DNA from: Sphingobacteriales bacterium
GTDB lineage: Bacteria > Bacteroidota > Bacteroidia > Chitinophagales > Chitinophagaceae
Reading direction: 5' to 3'
NCBI GenBank assembly: GCA_027484425.1
Contig: JAIXSZ010000080.1
Span: 1 to 45,683 of the forward strand
DNA length: 45,683 nt
Within the stretch, counting starts at the first letter, position 1; each line of letters opens with the position of its first letter. The position numbers were made by a program, and so were the translations under genes. The notes under the pieces are model-generated. The model made no database searches. It was given only the letters and a program-made list of their open reading frames with translations, and was not told the DNA's origin. Of the stretch, positions 15,873 to 25,669 are shown one piece after another.

Positions 15873-17498
15873 ATGACAAACAAAACCACCATAAAATATA
15901 TTTCAGACCTGATGAACAATCCTGCTAGGCTCACAGCAGGCGATCAGGGCAGTATAGGTGGTCTTCGTCAGTCATTCCCATACTTCATACCTGTGCGCTA
16001 TCTCAATGCAGTAGCCACACACAGAGAATCACCCTACTCTCCTGCCATGTTATCGGCCATCAACCCATATATGGGCAATTGGATTCTTTTTTCTGATTTC
16101 ATGGATGCTTCATTAGTGTTGATAGATGAAGAAAACCATGATGAAAGAGGAGCAGAACAAACAGAAGAAAAACAAGCGGTTGCAGATATAATACCAGATA
16201 CAATTTCGCCTGTTACAGAAATAATCACTTCAGAAATTGAGCATCAAGAAGTAGGGGCCAATATTGTTTCAGAAACACAATCAATTGAATCTTCACTGGA
16301 AACCATAGCACCTTTTTCTACCAACAATGAAGACGGCAGGGATCCTAAGGAGCTTCCCGACTTAGCTACTGCTCCGGTTGAGCAATTGCCTTCTGATGAT
16401 GTAGTCGAAGAATCTCCTACAGCTACTACTTCAGTTGAGCATTCGCTTTCTGATGACGTAGTGGAAGAATCTTCCACTCTTATTGAAAAAATAGCAATTG
16501 ATCCTACAACAGAGTTTATAGAAAACTCTGAAGTAATAGAACCCGCTTCAATAGAGAATCAAATGCCTTTTACTACCGAAGAACACATACCTGAAAACAC
16601 TGTGAACGAAGATGCTCAAACAATTAATGATGTTGCCTTAGCCTTGGAGGAAGCACCATTATCTGATTTTTTTGTAGATGTAGTAACAAACGAACCAATT
16701 GTAACCACAACATCTACCGACACAATGGAACCTGAAGTAGAAGCAATCAATAATGTAATTATTGAAGTCGCTGAAACAAATATCATTGATGATTTACCAG
16801 ATGCTAATGCTACAGACCTCGATGAAGAACACAACAACTTTTGGTCTCAGGGCGACGAAGAGGTAAGCAATACTGAACAAGAAGTAAATACGCCCGACCT
16901 GGTAGAAGATCCTATTCCGGAACAATTGCCCATTAAGAAAACACCTGCACCTGAATCTTCAATACAAAGCCAAATACCAGCCGAAGAATTCAAACCTACT
17001 CAATACACTAAACAAGAAAAACCTTTGATCTACCCGATTTACACTGAAGATTATTTCTTGCAGCAAGGCGAGAAAATTTCTCCAGTGTTACCTGAGGATA
17101 TAGATAGTCTTAAAACTACCGAAACGGCTGAAGAAGCAGCCAAATCGCTTATGGTGATGATGAGTTTTACAGAGTGGTTGCTGCATTTTAAAAGTTCTAC
17201 TGAAAAACAAAAAGAAGAAACAAAGGATCAGAGAGCGCTGAAAACTATGTGGCAAAAAGAGAAACTAGCAGCTGCCATAGAAGAAGAAAATGAAGAGATT
17301 CCAGAGAATGTTTTCGAAATGGCTGTCAATTCTATAACCAAGGAAGATGGTCTTGCAAGCGAATCATTGGCTGATATTTATATAAAACAAGGCAAATTAG
17401 ATAAAGCAATTGATATGTATCGCAAATTAAGTTTGCGAAATCCTCAAAAAAATGCTTACTTTGCCCGCAAAATAGAAGAAATCCTAAAGGACAAATAA
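15873..17498 (+). CDS. Acidic protein with C-terminal TPR-like segment, between lptE and secG
   Basis: 541 aa. The N-terminal ~75 residues are ordered (TIKYISDLMNNPARLTAGDQ, QSFPYFIPVRYL, NPYMGNWILFSDFMD). Residues ~85-370 are an acidic, low-complexity Glu/Thr/Ser/Pro stretch with a tandem duplication around SDDVVEES. The C-terminal part has a basic/helical section (FTEWLLHFKSSTEKQKEE) and one TPR-like helix pair (LADIYIKQGKLDKAIDMYRK, LSLRNPQKNAYFARKIEEIL). There is no signal peptide. It lies 2 nt before secG and 16 nt after lptE, an order I have seen in other Bacteroidota. No function is assigned; the position hints at a role near the envelope-export machinery. Confidence 0.8.
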   Translation: MTNKTTIKYISDLMNNPARLTAGDQGSIGGLRQSFPYFIPVRYLNAVATHRESPYSPAMLSAINPYMGNWILFSDFMDASLVLIDEENHDERGAEQTEEKQAVADIIPDTISPVTEIITSEIEHQEVGANIVSETQSIESSLETIAPFSTNNEDGRDPKELPDLATAPVEQLPSDDVVEESPTATTSVEHSLSDDVVEESSTLIEKIAIDPTTEFIENSEVIEPASIENQMPFTTEEHIPENTVNEDAQTINDVALALEEAPLSDFFVDVVTNEPIVTTTSTDTMEPEVEAINNVIIEVAETNIIDDLPDANATDLDEEHNNFWSQGDEEVSNTEQEVNTPDLVEDPIPEQLPIKKTPAPESSIQSQIPAEEFKPTQYTKQEKPLIYPIYTEDYFLQQGEKISPVLPEDIDSLKTTETAEEAAKSLMVMMSFTEWLLHFKSSTEKQKEETKDQRALKTMWQKEKLAAAIEEENEEIPENVFEMAVNSITKEDGLASESLADIYIKQGKLDKAIDMYRKLSLRNPQKNAYFARKIEEILKDK

Positions 17499-17500
17499 TT

Positions 17501-17794
17501 ATGATAGCCATTTTCACAATTCTCATTTTAATAGCCTGTGTAGTACTTGCATTCTTTATACTTATCCAGAACCCCAAAGGTGGTGGACTGCAAGGTTCTT
17601 TCGGCACTATGAGCTCTCAAGTTATGGGCGTTAAACAGTCTACCGATGTTATGGAAAAAGGTACGTGGACACTTATTTCTGTTATAGGTGGTCTAAGTAT
17701 CATTTCAGTAATGTTCTTTCAGAAGCCTGAAGGCGCTTCTAAGCCTAAGGTAGCTCAGCCTACAAACGCTCCTGCTAGCGGTGTGAAAAAATAA
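17501..17794 (+). CDS. secG: Preprotein translocase subunit SecG
   Basis: 97 aa. Two membrane helices (ILILIACVVLAFFILI and WTLISVIGGLSIISVMFF) flank the conserved cytoplasmic loop NPKGGGLQGSFGTMSSQVMG, followed by a Pro/Lys/Ala tail. This is the SecG signature. The protein assists SecYE in preprotein translocation. It is the last gene of the lptE-TPR-secG run and is followed by a terminator. Confidence 0.95.
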   Translation: MIAIFTILILIACVVLAFFILIQNPKGGGLQGSFGTMSSQVMGVKQSTDVMEKGTWTLISVIGGLSIISVMFFQKPEGASKPKVAQPTNAPASGVKK

Positions 17795-17832
17795 TAAATA
17801 GTTTTAGCAAGTAATTCCAATTTTATTATACA

Positions 17833-17858
17833 GGATGAATGTCTAAAAACGTTCATCC
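17833..17858 (+). terminator. Terminator after secG
   Basis: GGATGAATGT and ACGTTCATCC form a 10-bp stem with one T-G wobble and a 6-nt loop, followed by a T-rich stretch. Confidence 0.75.
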
Positions 17859-18118
17859 TTATTTCGTTTTACCCACTCTTACACTGTCATTATCTAGCTG
17901 ATGCAGATTCAGCTACCATGGAGCTCCTTTTCCTACGCTGTAGTATATTACTTGCTAACATAATTTCCCCGCCCAGACACCTGCCAAAATGCACTGAAAA
18001 TAACAATAGACACCTTTCTTTGACACCAAGATTCTTTAATCCCTACGGTAATCTATCAACATAATCAATTACTATACTGCACCCAGCAGAAGCTGCAAGA
18101 CTAATCAAGCCCAAAAAC

Positions 18119-18152
18119 AGGACAGGAGCTATTGATCAATAGCTCCTGTCCT
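18119..18152 (-). terminator. Terminator after the Ig-repeat gene run
   Basis: A 34-bp perfect palindrome, AGGACAGGAGCTATTGA and its complement. On the minus strand it is followed after one base by TTTTT. It lies 24 nt beyond the stop of the last Ig-repeat gene. Confidence 0.8.
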
Positions 18153-18175
18153 GAATGATTATATGTTATATGCTT

Positions 18176-20620
18176 TTACTCCTTCAGTAATTTTTGCGTT
18201 TCCACCAAATCTCCATTAGTACTGTAAAACCTAACAAAATAGATACCATTATTAAAGTCTTTTGTACTTATTTGCTTAGCATTTACAACCGTACTAATCA
18301 CTCTTCCATCTATCGAGCTAATAACAATTTTGGAATTCTCAGGTCCGTCAAAATACACCACATCGGTAGTTGGATTAGGATAGATAGTATATTTCGATTT
18401 CTTGTCTACATTGTTCAACCCAACTGTATATTCAAAAACGTCAGAAGGACCATCACAACCAAAAAAGTCTGTTACAACTACATAATAACTGGCGTTTGTA
18501 TACGGCATTGTGAATACGTTACTTGTCGCTCCTGGTATAGCACCACTCGTGTCATACCACTGGTATGCCAAGTATATAGGTGCGGTAGTCAGTGTCCTTG
18601 GAATCCAATTGTAAGTAAGGGAGGGACTGGGCAATGGATTGATAGTAACAGTAGTGTTAGCTACACAACCGTAAATCATATAGGTAATCACAGCAGTGTC
18701 GGGATAATGACCAGATACTTTACCAGTCAGGCTATCTACATCAGCCACATACTGGTTGCTAGTACTCCATCTACCACCAGGCACACCATTAGATAGTATT
18801 GCTTCTGTGTTACTGCATATCAGTGATGGACCAGCAATAGCAGGTAAAGCAGGAATCACTCTTAACAAGAACGTAGTTGCGCAACCTTCCGAAGTGGTAT
18901 AACCAACATAAGATATTCCATCTACCAGACCTCTTACAACACCTGTGAATGTATCTATCTCAGCTACTGCAGGATTGCTACTCACCCATGTACCGCCGCC
19001 TACTATGTTAGTAAGCAAGATATCAGAACCTACACACACACTATCCGATCCTTCTATGTTGGCTAAAGGATGAACTGTAACTACCATGCCCACTGCACAA
19101 CCAGAAGCTACTGTATATACAATAGAAGCAGTACCCAAAGAGATACCAGTTACAATACCCGATGAAGTACCTACAGTGGCAACACTGGTATTAGTACTAG
19201 ACCATGTACCACCTGTTATAGGGTTAGTAAGTGTGGTAGTTTGACCATAACAAGTAGTTGGAACACCAAAAATGGTACCTGGCAATGAATTAACCGTAAC
19301 CGTCCTTAAAACTGATGGACAACCTGGTGTTGTATAACTGATGTCAACTAAACCAGCAGACACACCTCCCACTATACCAGTACTTCCTACCACTGCTGTA
19401 GTAGGAGCAGAAGTGCTCCAAGACCCACCGGGCACACTATTGAAGAGTGTTGTAGAACTTCCAGCACAAACTGTTGCCGTACCTGTTATAGCAGTGGGTG
19501 TGGTACTAACAGTAACTATGGTAGAAGTGAAACAACCTGTACTAGATATGATGTACGTGATTCTAGAAGTACCACCAGACAAGCCTGAAACTAGGCCTGT
19601 AAAAGAATTGACGGTAGCTATAGGTGTAGATGCACTCACCCAAACTCCAGTAGGTGTGGCGCTAGACAATGTTGTAGTACTGCCTATACATACACCTGTA
19701 GTACCTGTAATTGGCAATGGATTATCTGCGATAGTTGCAACTCTTGTAGTGAAGCAACCAGTAGACGTATGTGTAAATGAGATAGTAGCTGTACCAGCTA
19801 CAAAGGCAGAAACCACACCGCTAGACGAACCAACCGACGCTACTGATGGCGTTGATGAACTCCAAGTACCTGTTACCGTATCACTGCTAAACAAACGAGT
19901 GGAACCCACACATATTATAGGACTACCTATTGGGCTGATGGTAGAGGGTAAAGGGTTTGCATTAATAAAAGAAACTACTCTGCAACCAGTGCTCAACTGA
20001 TATGTAATTGTTGCGGCTCCCACCGACACACCTGTAGCAACACCAGAAGAACTACCTACAGAAATAATAGAAGAATTGGACGACGACCAAGTACCACCTG
20101 GAAAAGCATTGGTAAGACCTATTGACGAACCTACACAAACATTGGGTGTAGTAGTGCTGACGATCGGCCCAGGTGTTTTAGTGACAAGTTGTGTAGTAGC
20201 ACTAGTTATAGAACCGCTAACGCCCGAACATGTGGCAGAACCACCACTTGTCCAACTGATAACACAAAAGAAATAATAGTTGCCGCCTACTGCTATAGAG
20301 GGAGTAAATGTTAGTGAACCAGTAGCAGCGGTAGAAGTAGTAAATGGTATAGGGCCGCTAGCTAGTGTAGCGCCTACAGTCGATGTAGAGTTCGTAGTAT
20401 TATAATACCAACTAATTTGGCAGGGCAAACCCGATGGCAAGCCAGTCGAACCACTGTTACAGGTAGTATAGGTAAACACCAACGGTGCCACTACCGAGTC
20501 TACACAATAGCTACCACCGCCAGTAAAAGAGGCTGTTCCGCTAGGCTGATAGACTATCTGTGCCGATGACACTAAACTAAAACAGCAGGCAAGAATAAAT
20601 AAATATAGACTTTTCATCAA
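18176..20620 (-). CDS. T9SS-exported Ig-like (Big_2) repeat protein
   Basis: 814 aa. A signal peptide (LYLFILACCFSLVSSAQ) is followed by an N-terminal beta domain (~20-140). Seven Big_2-like units then each centre on a GG.WSS.N..VA.V..SSG.V.G core and hold a conserved Cys pair. A PKD/Ig-like segment follows (LAYQWYDTSGAIPGATSN), and the protein ends in a type A T9SS sorting domain (YTIYPNPTTDVVYF, GIYFVRFY, LVETQKLLKE). The protein should cross the outer membrane through T9SS and stay at the surface or be released. It is the last of three minus-strand genes of the same kind, 102 nt below the preceding one. Function is probably adhesion or matrix; no enzymatic domain is seen. Confidence 0.9.
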   Translation of the reverse strand: MMKSLYLFILACCFSLVSSAQIVYQPSGTASFTGGGSYCVDSVVAPLVFTYTTCNSGSTGLPSGLPCQISWYYNTTNSTSTVGATLASGPIPFTTSTAATGSLTFTPSIAVGGNYYFFCVISWTSGGSATCSGVSGSITSATTQLVTKTPGPIVSTTTPNVCVGSSIGLTNAFPGGTWSSSNSSIISVGSSSGVATGVSVGAATITYQLSTGCRVVSFINANPLPSTISPIGSPIICVGSTRLFSSDTVTGTWSSSTPSVASVGSSSGVVSAFVAGTATISFTHTSTGCFTTRVATIADNPLPITGTTGVCIGSTTTLSSATPTGVWVSASTPIATVNSFTGLVSGLSGGTSRITYIISSTGCFTSTIVTVSTTPTAITGTATVCAGSSTTLFNSVPGGSWSTSAPTTAVVGSTGIVGGVSAGLVDISYTTPGCPSVLRTVTVNSLPGTIFGVPTTCYGQTTTLTNPITGGTWSSTNTSVATVGTSSGIVTGISLGTASIVYTVASGCAVGMVVTVHPLANIEGSDSVCVGSDILLTNIVGGGTWVSSNPAVAEIDTFTGVVRGLVDGISYVGYTTSEGCATTFLLRVIPALPAIAGPSLICSNTEAILSNGVPGGRWSTSNQYVADVDSLTGKVSGHYPDTAVITYMIYGCVANTTVTINPLPSPSLTYNWIPRTLTTAPIYLAYQWYDTSGAIPGATSNVFTMPYTNASYYVVVTDFFGCDGPSDVFEYTVGLNNVDKKSKYTIYPNPTTDVVYFDGPENSKIVISSIDGRVISTVVNAKQISTKDFNNGIYFVRFYSTNGDLVETQKLLKE

Positions 20621-20722
20621 TATACTATAAAAGGTTTAAAATATTACCAAGGGTTTCGGTTACATCCGAAGTTTAAAGTTACTAAAATATCCCGTATTCA
20701 AATTTGGCAAAACTACCACTCA

Positions 20723-22894
20723 TTACATCTTCACTACCTTTTCTACTGTCAACAACTGTCCATCTTGTGCATATACCGCTATATAATACACACCGAGTGA
20801 CAGCTGAGTAATATCAATCTCATTTACGCCATTCTTACTTATTTGTGTTTTGCCATCCACACCACTTATCACCACGTTCACCTTAGTGTTGGCAGATATG
20901 TACACAACATTGTTGGCTGGGTTAGGGAAAATAGTCACTTTTGTATTGTTACCATTGTCAGCCACACTTAACTTTGTGTTATAGTTGAACGGTGCAGAGG
21001 TACCCTCACATCCGGTACCGTCGGTTACTTTTACTGTATAGTTACCATTATATACGCCCGCAACTTTGTAAATGGTAGCACCAGCTAACATACCATATAC
21101 ACTATGATACCATTGATAAGTCAAAAATCCAAGTGATGTCTCAAGCGTGTTAGTCACATTGTTGAAAGTGATAACAGGTGCTGGTGCTGGGCTCACCGTT
21201 ACAGTTTTTGAAATGAAACAACCGGTAGGCAATGTGTATCTGATTACCGCATTGCCACCATTTACTGCATTGAGTATACCTGTAGTGGCACCAATAGTAG
21301 CTGTGCCGGGCGACATTGATGTCCATACGCCACTAGGTGTGGTGTTGTAATAGGTTGCTGTTGTGCCTGCACATAGTATACTTTCGCCAACTATATTCGC
21401 CGGCACAGGATTTACATATATATTTGTCGACACCTGACATCCAAAACGAGAGGTATACACAATAGTAGCAAATCCAGTGGTAATGCCTGTCACCCTACCA
21501 GTGGTCGGGTTTACACTTGCTGCTCCAGGATTGAGGCTAGTCCATGTTCCACCACTAGTAGCACTAAACAAATTGATCTGTGCACCAGGACAAACATCGG
21601 TTGGTCCTGTAATTGGTGCTGGCAAGTCTACCACTGTCACTTGTCTGGTAGTAAAGCATCCACCTGGCATCGTATAAGTAATATAACTAACGCCAGGTAT
21701 AAGGCCCGAAATAAGACCTGATGAAGGCAATACAGTAGCTATCACCAAAAACGTACTGCTCCAGCTACCGCCTAATACTGCATTGGCAAATGTTGTTGTT
21801 CCACCTACACACAATGTATCATCTCCTGTTATGGCCGACGGTAGTGCGTTTACAGTCACTACAGCCACCGCACTGCACAGTCCTACTGTGTAAGAAATAG
21901 CAGTAGTTCCTGCCGATGACCCCGTAACTAATCCAGTGGTTGCAACAGATGCTATACCTGGTACAGCACTAGACCAAACCCCACCCGATAAAGAATTACT
22001 GAGTGGTACACTAAATCCAGTACATATAGGTGCGTTACCAGTTATTGCTGGTATAGCTGGTAATACATTTATTGTTTTAATGACGTAGGCCGAACATGTA
22101 CTTGTATAAGTAATCGTAGCTAATCCAGCTCCAATTCCCGACACCAACCCTGTAGCCGATACTGTAGCTACTGCTGTGTTTGAACTGCTCCAGCTACCAC
22201 CTGTTGATGTAGTATTAAAAGTTGTTGTTGTACCTGCACAAATAGTGCTCACACCAGTAATAGCTGCAGGTGTTGCACAATCATACGTAACAGATATATT
22301 ATCTATTGCTGCCCCTGGCGACACTCCACCAGTGGCATTGTTCTGCCAGGTAAAAATCAACCTTACGCTAGTACCTGCTATGCCTGATGGCAAAGCAATA
22401 GATGCTGGTATGTAGGAATTCTCTGCATAGGTAGGCTGTGTCCAGATAAGAGTAGCACCTGCAATAGATGTAGATGGCGATGCTGGAATATTAGCTACAG
22501 GCAGCACAGCTGTATCTGCCAAGTACACCAATAGTCTATCTGCGCCACTTTGTCCAAAACCCTTCCATTGAAAACCGAGGTTGATGGATGACGCACCTGC
22601 TGGTATGGCAAAATTCCTGAATAGGTGACAAGTACGAGCAACCGTAGTGCTGTAGGCAAATGTCATCGTGTCATTGCTCACATGTGCTCCTGCACTACCC
22701 GCAAATGCAGGTGCGTTATTAGTTAGCACCCAGCGGTTGGCATAAGTTGCTGGGTTTATTGTTCTCCACCCATTAGAAGCAAACGTAGCTCCCGTTTCAA
22801 ATCCCCCTTCCGCTGTAGGATTCACTGCCACCAATTGCGCATTACCAGCTAAACTAATGCTACAAGCTATAAGAAGTGCCTGTAAAAATTTCAT
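20723..22894 (-). CDS. T9SS-exported protein with jelly-roll domain and Ig-like repeats
   Basis: 723 aa from ATG 22894, chosen over the in-frame ATG at 22933 because the signal peptide (FLQALLIACSISLAGNAQ) starts there. Residues ~20-210 form a jelly-roll of the MAM/cleaved-adhesin type (GGFETGATFASNGW, HLFRNFAIPAGASSINLGFQ, AIDNISVTYDC). Five Big_2-like Ig units with paired Cys follow, then an Ig/PKD-like unit (GFLTYQWYHSVYGMLAGAT) and a type A T9SS sorting domain (VTIFPNPANNVVYI, GVYYIAVYAQDGQLLTVEKV). The N-terminal domain is the likely ligand-binding part. It is 45 nt below the next upstream gene and probably cotranscribed with it. Confidence 0.9.
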   Translation of the reverse strand: MKFLQALLIACSISLAGNAQLVAVNPTAEGGFETGATFASNGWRTINPATYANRWVLTNNAPAFAGSAGAHVSNDTMTFAYSTTVARTCHLFRNFAIPAGASSINLGFQWKGFGQSGADRLLVYLADTAVLPVANIPASPSTSIAGATLIWTQPTYAENSYIPASIALPSGIAGTSVRLIFTWQNNATGGVSPGAAIDNISVTYDCATPAAITGVSTICAGTTTTFNTTSTGGSWSSSNTAVATVSATGLVSGIGAGLATITYTSTCSAYVIKTINVLPAIPAITGNAPICTGFSVPLSNSLSGGVWSSAVPGIASVATTGLVTGSSAGTTAISYTVGLCSAVAVVTVNALPSAITGDDTLCVGGTTTFANAVLGGSWSSTFLVIATVLPSSGLISGLIPGVSYITYTMPGGCFTTRQVTVVDLPAPITGPTDVCPGAQINLFSATSGGTWTSLNPGAASVNPTTGRVTGITTGFATIVYTSRFGCQVSTNIYVNPVPANIVGESILCAGTTATYYNTTPSGVWTSMSPGTATIGATTGILNAVNGGNAVIRYTLPTGCFISKTVTVSPAPAPVITFNNVTNTLETSLGFLTYQWYHSVYGMLAGATIYKVAGVYNGNYTVKVTDGTGCEGTSAPFNYNTKLSVADNGNNTKVTIFPNPANNVVYISANTKVNVVISGVDGKTQISKNGVNEIDITQLSLGVYYIAVYAQDGQLLTVEKVVKM

Positions 22895-22939
22895 AATTAA
22901 AGAAGTATAAACCTTATGATAAATAGTACTCAACCATTA

Positions 22940-24697
22940 CTACTGCTTCACTACCTTCTGTAGCAACAAACGGTCGCCACTAGGCGAATAAATCGTAACC
23001 ATATAAACACCAGCTGCATTACCAGCCATATTTACACTGTTTACATTGCGCTCATCTGCCACTATTCTGCCATCTACTGTGCTTACCACTACTCTTACTG
23101 GTGTAGCATAGGCTATCTGCAGTGTTTCTGTTACAGGATTAGGGTACAACCTCACTGCTGCCGAATTAATGTCATTAATACCTACAGTGTTCACAGGATA
23201 TCCTGCCGAAAACGATGTACATCCATTAGCATCTGTTACTCTCACACGGTAGTTGCCATTAGTAGTTGGCGCATACGTTGCATTAGTTGCTCCTACAATA
23301 GATACTGTGTTCAAGAACCACTGATATTGTGCGAAAACACCAGTAGTGCTCAACAAGGACCCAGAATAAGCTATCACTGGTGTCGGAAAATCATTCACAT
23401 CTACCACTGTTGCAGTTGATGGCGAACTGCATGACGAAGAAGCTACAGATACTATACATCTGTAAGTACCAGACACCGACACAAAATGACTACTGGTTAC
23501 AGAGCCTGGTATATCTACACCATCTTTTTGCCATTGGTAAGTGATACCAGATGTTACTCCGTTAGTACTCACTGTCAATAACCCATTATCTCCAGAGCAC
23601 AACAGCACTGGACCCACCGGAGTTACAGGTGGTGTAGACAACAATAGTGTAGGGGTAGCTACAGGCGTTATACCTGTGCAACCATTGGCATCTGTTACTT
23701 CTACTTTATAGTTGCCCGATACGCCTGTTTTGAAAATCTGATTCGTTGCACCCGCTACTGGTGTTGTTCCATCATACCACTGATAGGTACTGCCTGCTGG
23801 GCCCGGTACATCCAGTGTAGCACTGTCACCATTACAAAACGCCAATAACGTTACTGGAGATATCGTGGTTAGTGGTGCCGGAAACACTGTTACTAATGTA
23901 GTAGCTGCTGCTCTGCATCCCGATGCATCAGTTACACTCAGTGTATAGTTGCCCGACGATGGTAATCCACCTGTTATCGTCGGATTAAGTAAAGTAGATG
24001 AGAAGCCCAATGGACCAGTCCACTGATAGCTAGCTATCGTACCCGTGGCTGCTCCTGTCAACGAAAAAGTGGTGTTGGGGCATACTGGTGTAGCTGGTGC
24101 CGTTGCTGTTATAGACGTTATGTCCGGACAATTATAAGTAACCCTCAAAAAAGGCGCATGCACACCACTTGTGGTAGCTGCTCCTGTTTCTCCTGTTATA
24201 GTATAGGTCCTACCAGTACCTGTCGACCATATCATAGATACTGTTCTACCTATGTTGGTATCTACAAACGTCACAGCCAATGGGTCTGTTGGTAATATCT
24301 TATTGCCAGTAGTAGTTCCGTAGGTAGATGAATATATCTGTGGAGCCAAGCCCATAGTAGTATATAATGTACCAGCAGCGGTTATTGTCGACAGATCTCC
24401 CAGATGCCCACGTGTCACCCAGCCAGACCCTCCACCTCCTGTTACTGTAGCCACGTTAAATCGCAGCTCTACAGATGTTACCACTGCCGATGCAGGTATA
24501 GCACTCAAATCAAACACCGCATAGCCTCTCCGCACAAATGCCTGAGCTATAATATTATTGTCAGTACGGGTAGTGTTAGAACTGGCACCTGTAGTAAACG
24601 ACCCTAAAGGACCAGTTGCAAATATATCAATAGTGGTTTGAGCATCTGCTAGCAGACACACACAAACTGTCAACAACAACAACCCTATCTTTTTCAT
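22940..24697 (-). CDS. T9SS-exported protein with DNRLRE-like domain and PKD/Ig repeats
   Basis: 585 aa. Signal peptide (IGLLLLTVCVCLLADAQ), then an N-terminal beta-sandwich of about 170 residues (RRGYAVFDLSAIPASAVVTS, VELRFNVATVTGGGGSGW) that resembles DNRLRE-type wall-protein domains. Four Ig/PKD-like units follow, each ending in a VTDANGC-type strand (SGNYTLSVTDASGC, SGNYKVEVTDANGC, SGTYRCIVSV, NGNYRVRVTDANGC). The type A T9SS sorting domain (VRLYPNPVTETLQI, GVYMVTIYSPSGDRLLLQKV) ends the protein. It is the first gene of the three-gene run. Its repeats are of a different class (YQW type) from the Big_2 type of the two downstream proteins. Confidence 0.88.
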   Translation of the reverse strand: MKKIGLLLLTVCVCLLADAQTTIDIFATGPLGSFTTGASSNTTRTDNNIIAQAFVRRGYAVFDLSAIPASAVVTSVELRFNVATVTGGGGSGWVTRGHLGDLSTITAAGTLYTTMGLAPQIYSSTYGTTTGNKILPTDPLAVTFVDTNIGRTVSMIWSTGTGRTYTITGETGAATTSGVHAPFLRVTYNCPDITSITATAPATPVCPNTTFSLTGAATGTIASYQWTGPLGFSSTLLNPTITGGLPSSGNYTLSVTDASGCRAAATTLVTVFPAPLTTISPVTLLAFCNGDSATLDVPGPAGSTYQWYDGTTPVAGATNQIFKTGVSGNYKVEVTDANGCTGITPVATPTLLLSTPPVTPVGPVLLCSGDNGLLTVSTNGVTSGITYQWQKDGVDIPGSVTSSHFVSVSGTYRCIVSVASSSCSSPSTATVVDVNDFPTPVIAYSGSLLSTTGVFAQYQWFLNTVSIVGATNATYAPTTNGNYRVRVTDANGCTSFSAGYPVNTVGINDINSAAVRLYPNPVTETLQIAYATPVRVVVSTVDGRIVADERNVNSVNMAGNAAGVYMVTIYSPSGDRLLLQKVVKQ

Positions 24698-25001
24698 GAA
24701 AGTAAAAATTAATTGATACGCTTAAACTTTTCAGATAATAAAAATAATACATTAAATTTATGAAAATACACAATATACCAACTATGGCTACTCACAGTAT
24801 CCTCATGTTACGCAAAATAATACTAAATTATGGAAAAAGTAAAACAAAAACCTAAATTTTTATTCTCCACACTTCTTCTCCTCCCTCCCATTGCTATTTC
24901 ATTGCATACCACCAGTTTACAGCATCCCTATCATTACCACCAATACCCACATCAATGCTTTGTTTTTTATTTATTCATCCACTCTTACTTACCTTTGCCA
25001 T
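24698..25001. other. Divergent intergenic region upstream of the SCO gene
   Basis: 304 bp. The left third is AT-rich and should hold the promoter of the Ig-repeat run, but no exact TAnnTTTG was found. From 24861 to 25001 the plus strand is strikingly poor in G, with long C/T/A stretches, forming the leader of the SCO-like gene. No ORF here is credible. Confidence 0.5.
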
Positions 25002-25649
25002 ATGAACAATAAGAAGACAGGTATCATACTCGTATCCTTTTTCATAGTGCTGGGCATAGCTTTTTTGGGGTATTATTTCAAAGTGATGAACGAGCAAAAA
25101 AAGATATCACCCCTACCCATCATCGGCAACGACCAAAACCACCATATCTCCCCATTTGCCTTCATCAACCAAGACGGCAAAACCATCACCAACGACGACA
25201 TCAAAGACAAAATAGTAGTAGTAGAATACTTCTTCGCTACTTGCAAGGGCATTTGTCCCAAAATGAACGAAAACCTCAATATCATCTACAAAAAATTTAA
25301 AGGCAACAAAAACGTCATTTTCCTCTCGCACACCGTAGACCCGCTCAAGGATACCGTGGCTGCACTCAAAGCCTATAGCCAGAAATTTGATGCCGACCCG
25401 CTGCAATGGATGTTCCTGACCGGCGACAAAAAAGAACTCTACGACATGGCTCGCTACAGCTACCTCATCAGTGCCGACGATGACACCGCAGGCCTCAGCG
25501 TAGACCAAGACTTCATACACGACAAACATTACATACTCGTAGACCACCTGGGCAGGGTACGTGGTTTCTACGACGGGCTTAAAGATGAAGACATAGACAA
25601 GATCATAGGCGACATCAAAACCCTCATCGAAGAGAAGAAAGCCATATAA
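25002..25649 (+). CDS. SCO1/SenC-family thioredoxin-like protein
   Basis: 215 aa from ATG 25002, chosen because the membrane anchor GIILVSFFIVLGIAFLGYYF starts there. The thioredoxin-like SCO domain shows FAFINQDGKTITNDDIKDKI, then VVEYFFATCKGICPKMN with the copper-binding CxxxC (Cys81/Cys85). FLSHTVDPLKDTV and the later His in QDFIHDKHYILVD complete the ligand set. The family delivers copper to, or reduces, cytochrome oxidase CuA, acting on the outer face of the inner membrane. No oxidase genes are next to it. Codon use is C-rich and G-poor, and shared with the following permease gene 20 nt downstream. Confidence 0.9.
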   Translation: MNNKKTGIILVSFFIVLGIAFLGYYFKVMNEQKKISPLPIIGNDQNHHISPFAFINQDGKTITNDDIKDKIVVVEYFFATCKGICPKMNENLNIIYKKFKGNKNVIFLSHTVDPLKDTVAALKAYSQKFDADPLQWMFLTGDKKELYDMARYSYLISADDDTAGLSVDQDFIHDKHYILVDHLGRVRGFYDGLKDEDIDKIIGDIKTLIEEKKAI

Positions 25650-25669
25650 GCACCACACAATCACACACC

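Larger units (their letters stand above)
17795..18175. other. Convergent intergenic region after secG
   Basis: 381 bp without a gene. It contains the secG terminator (17833-17858) and the terminator of the Ig-repeat operon (18119-18152). Nothing recognisable lies between them. Confidence 0.6.

Noticed and set aside
25113..25664. 183-codon minus-strand frame opposite the SCO-like gene
   Set aside because: The plus strand has CxxxC, membrane anchor and family motifs; the antisense frame is a product of the C-rich codon use.
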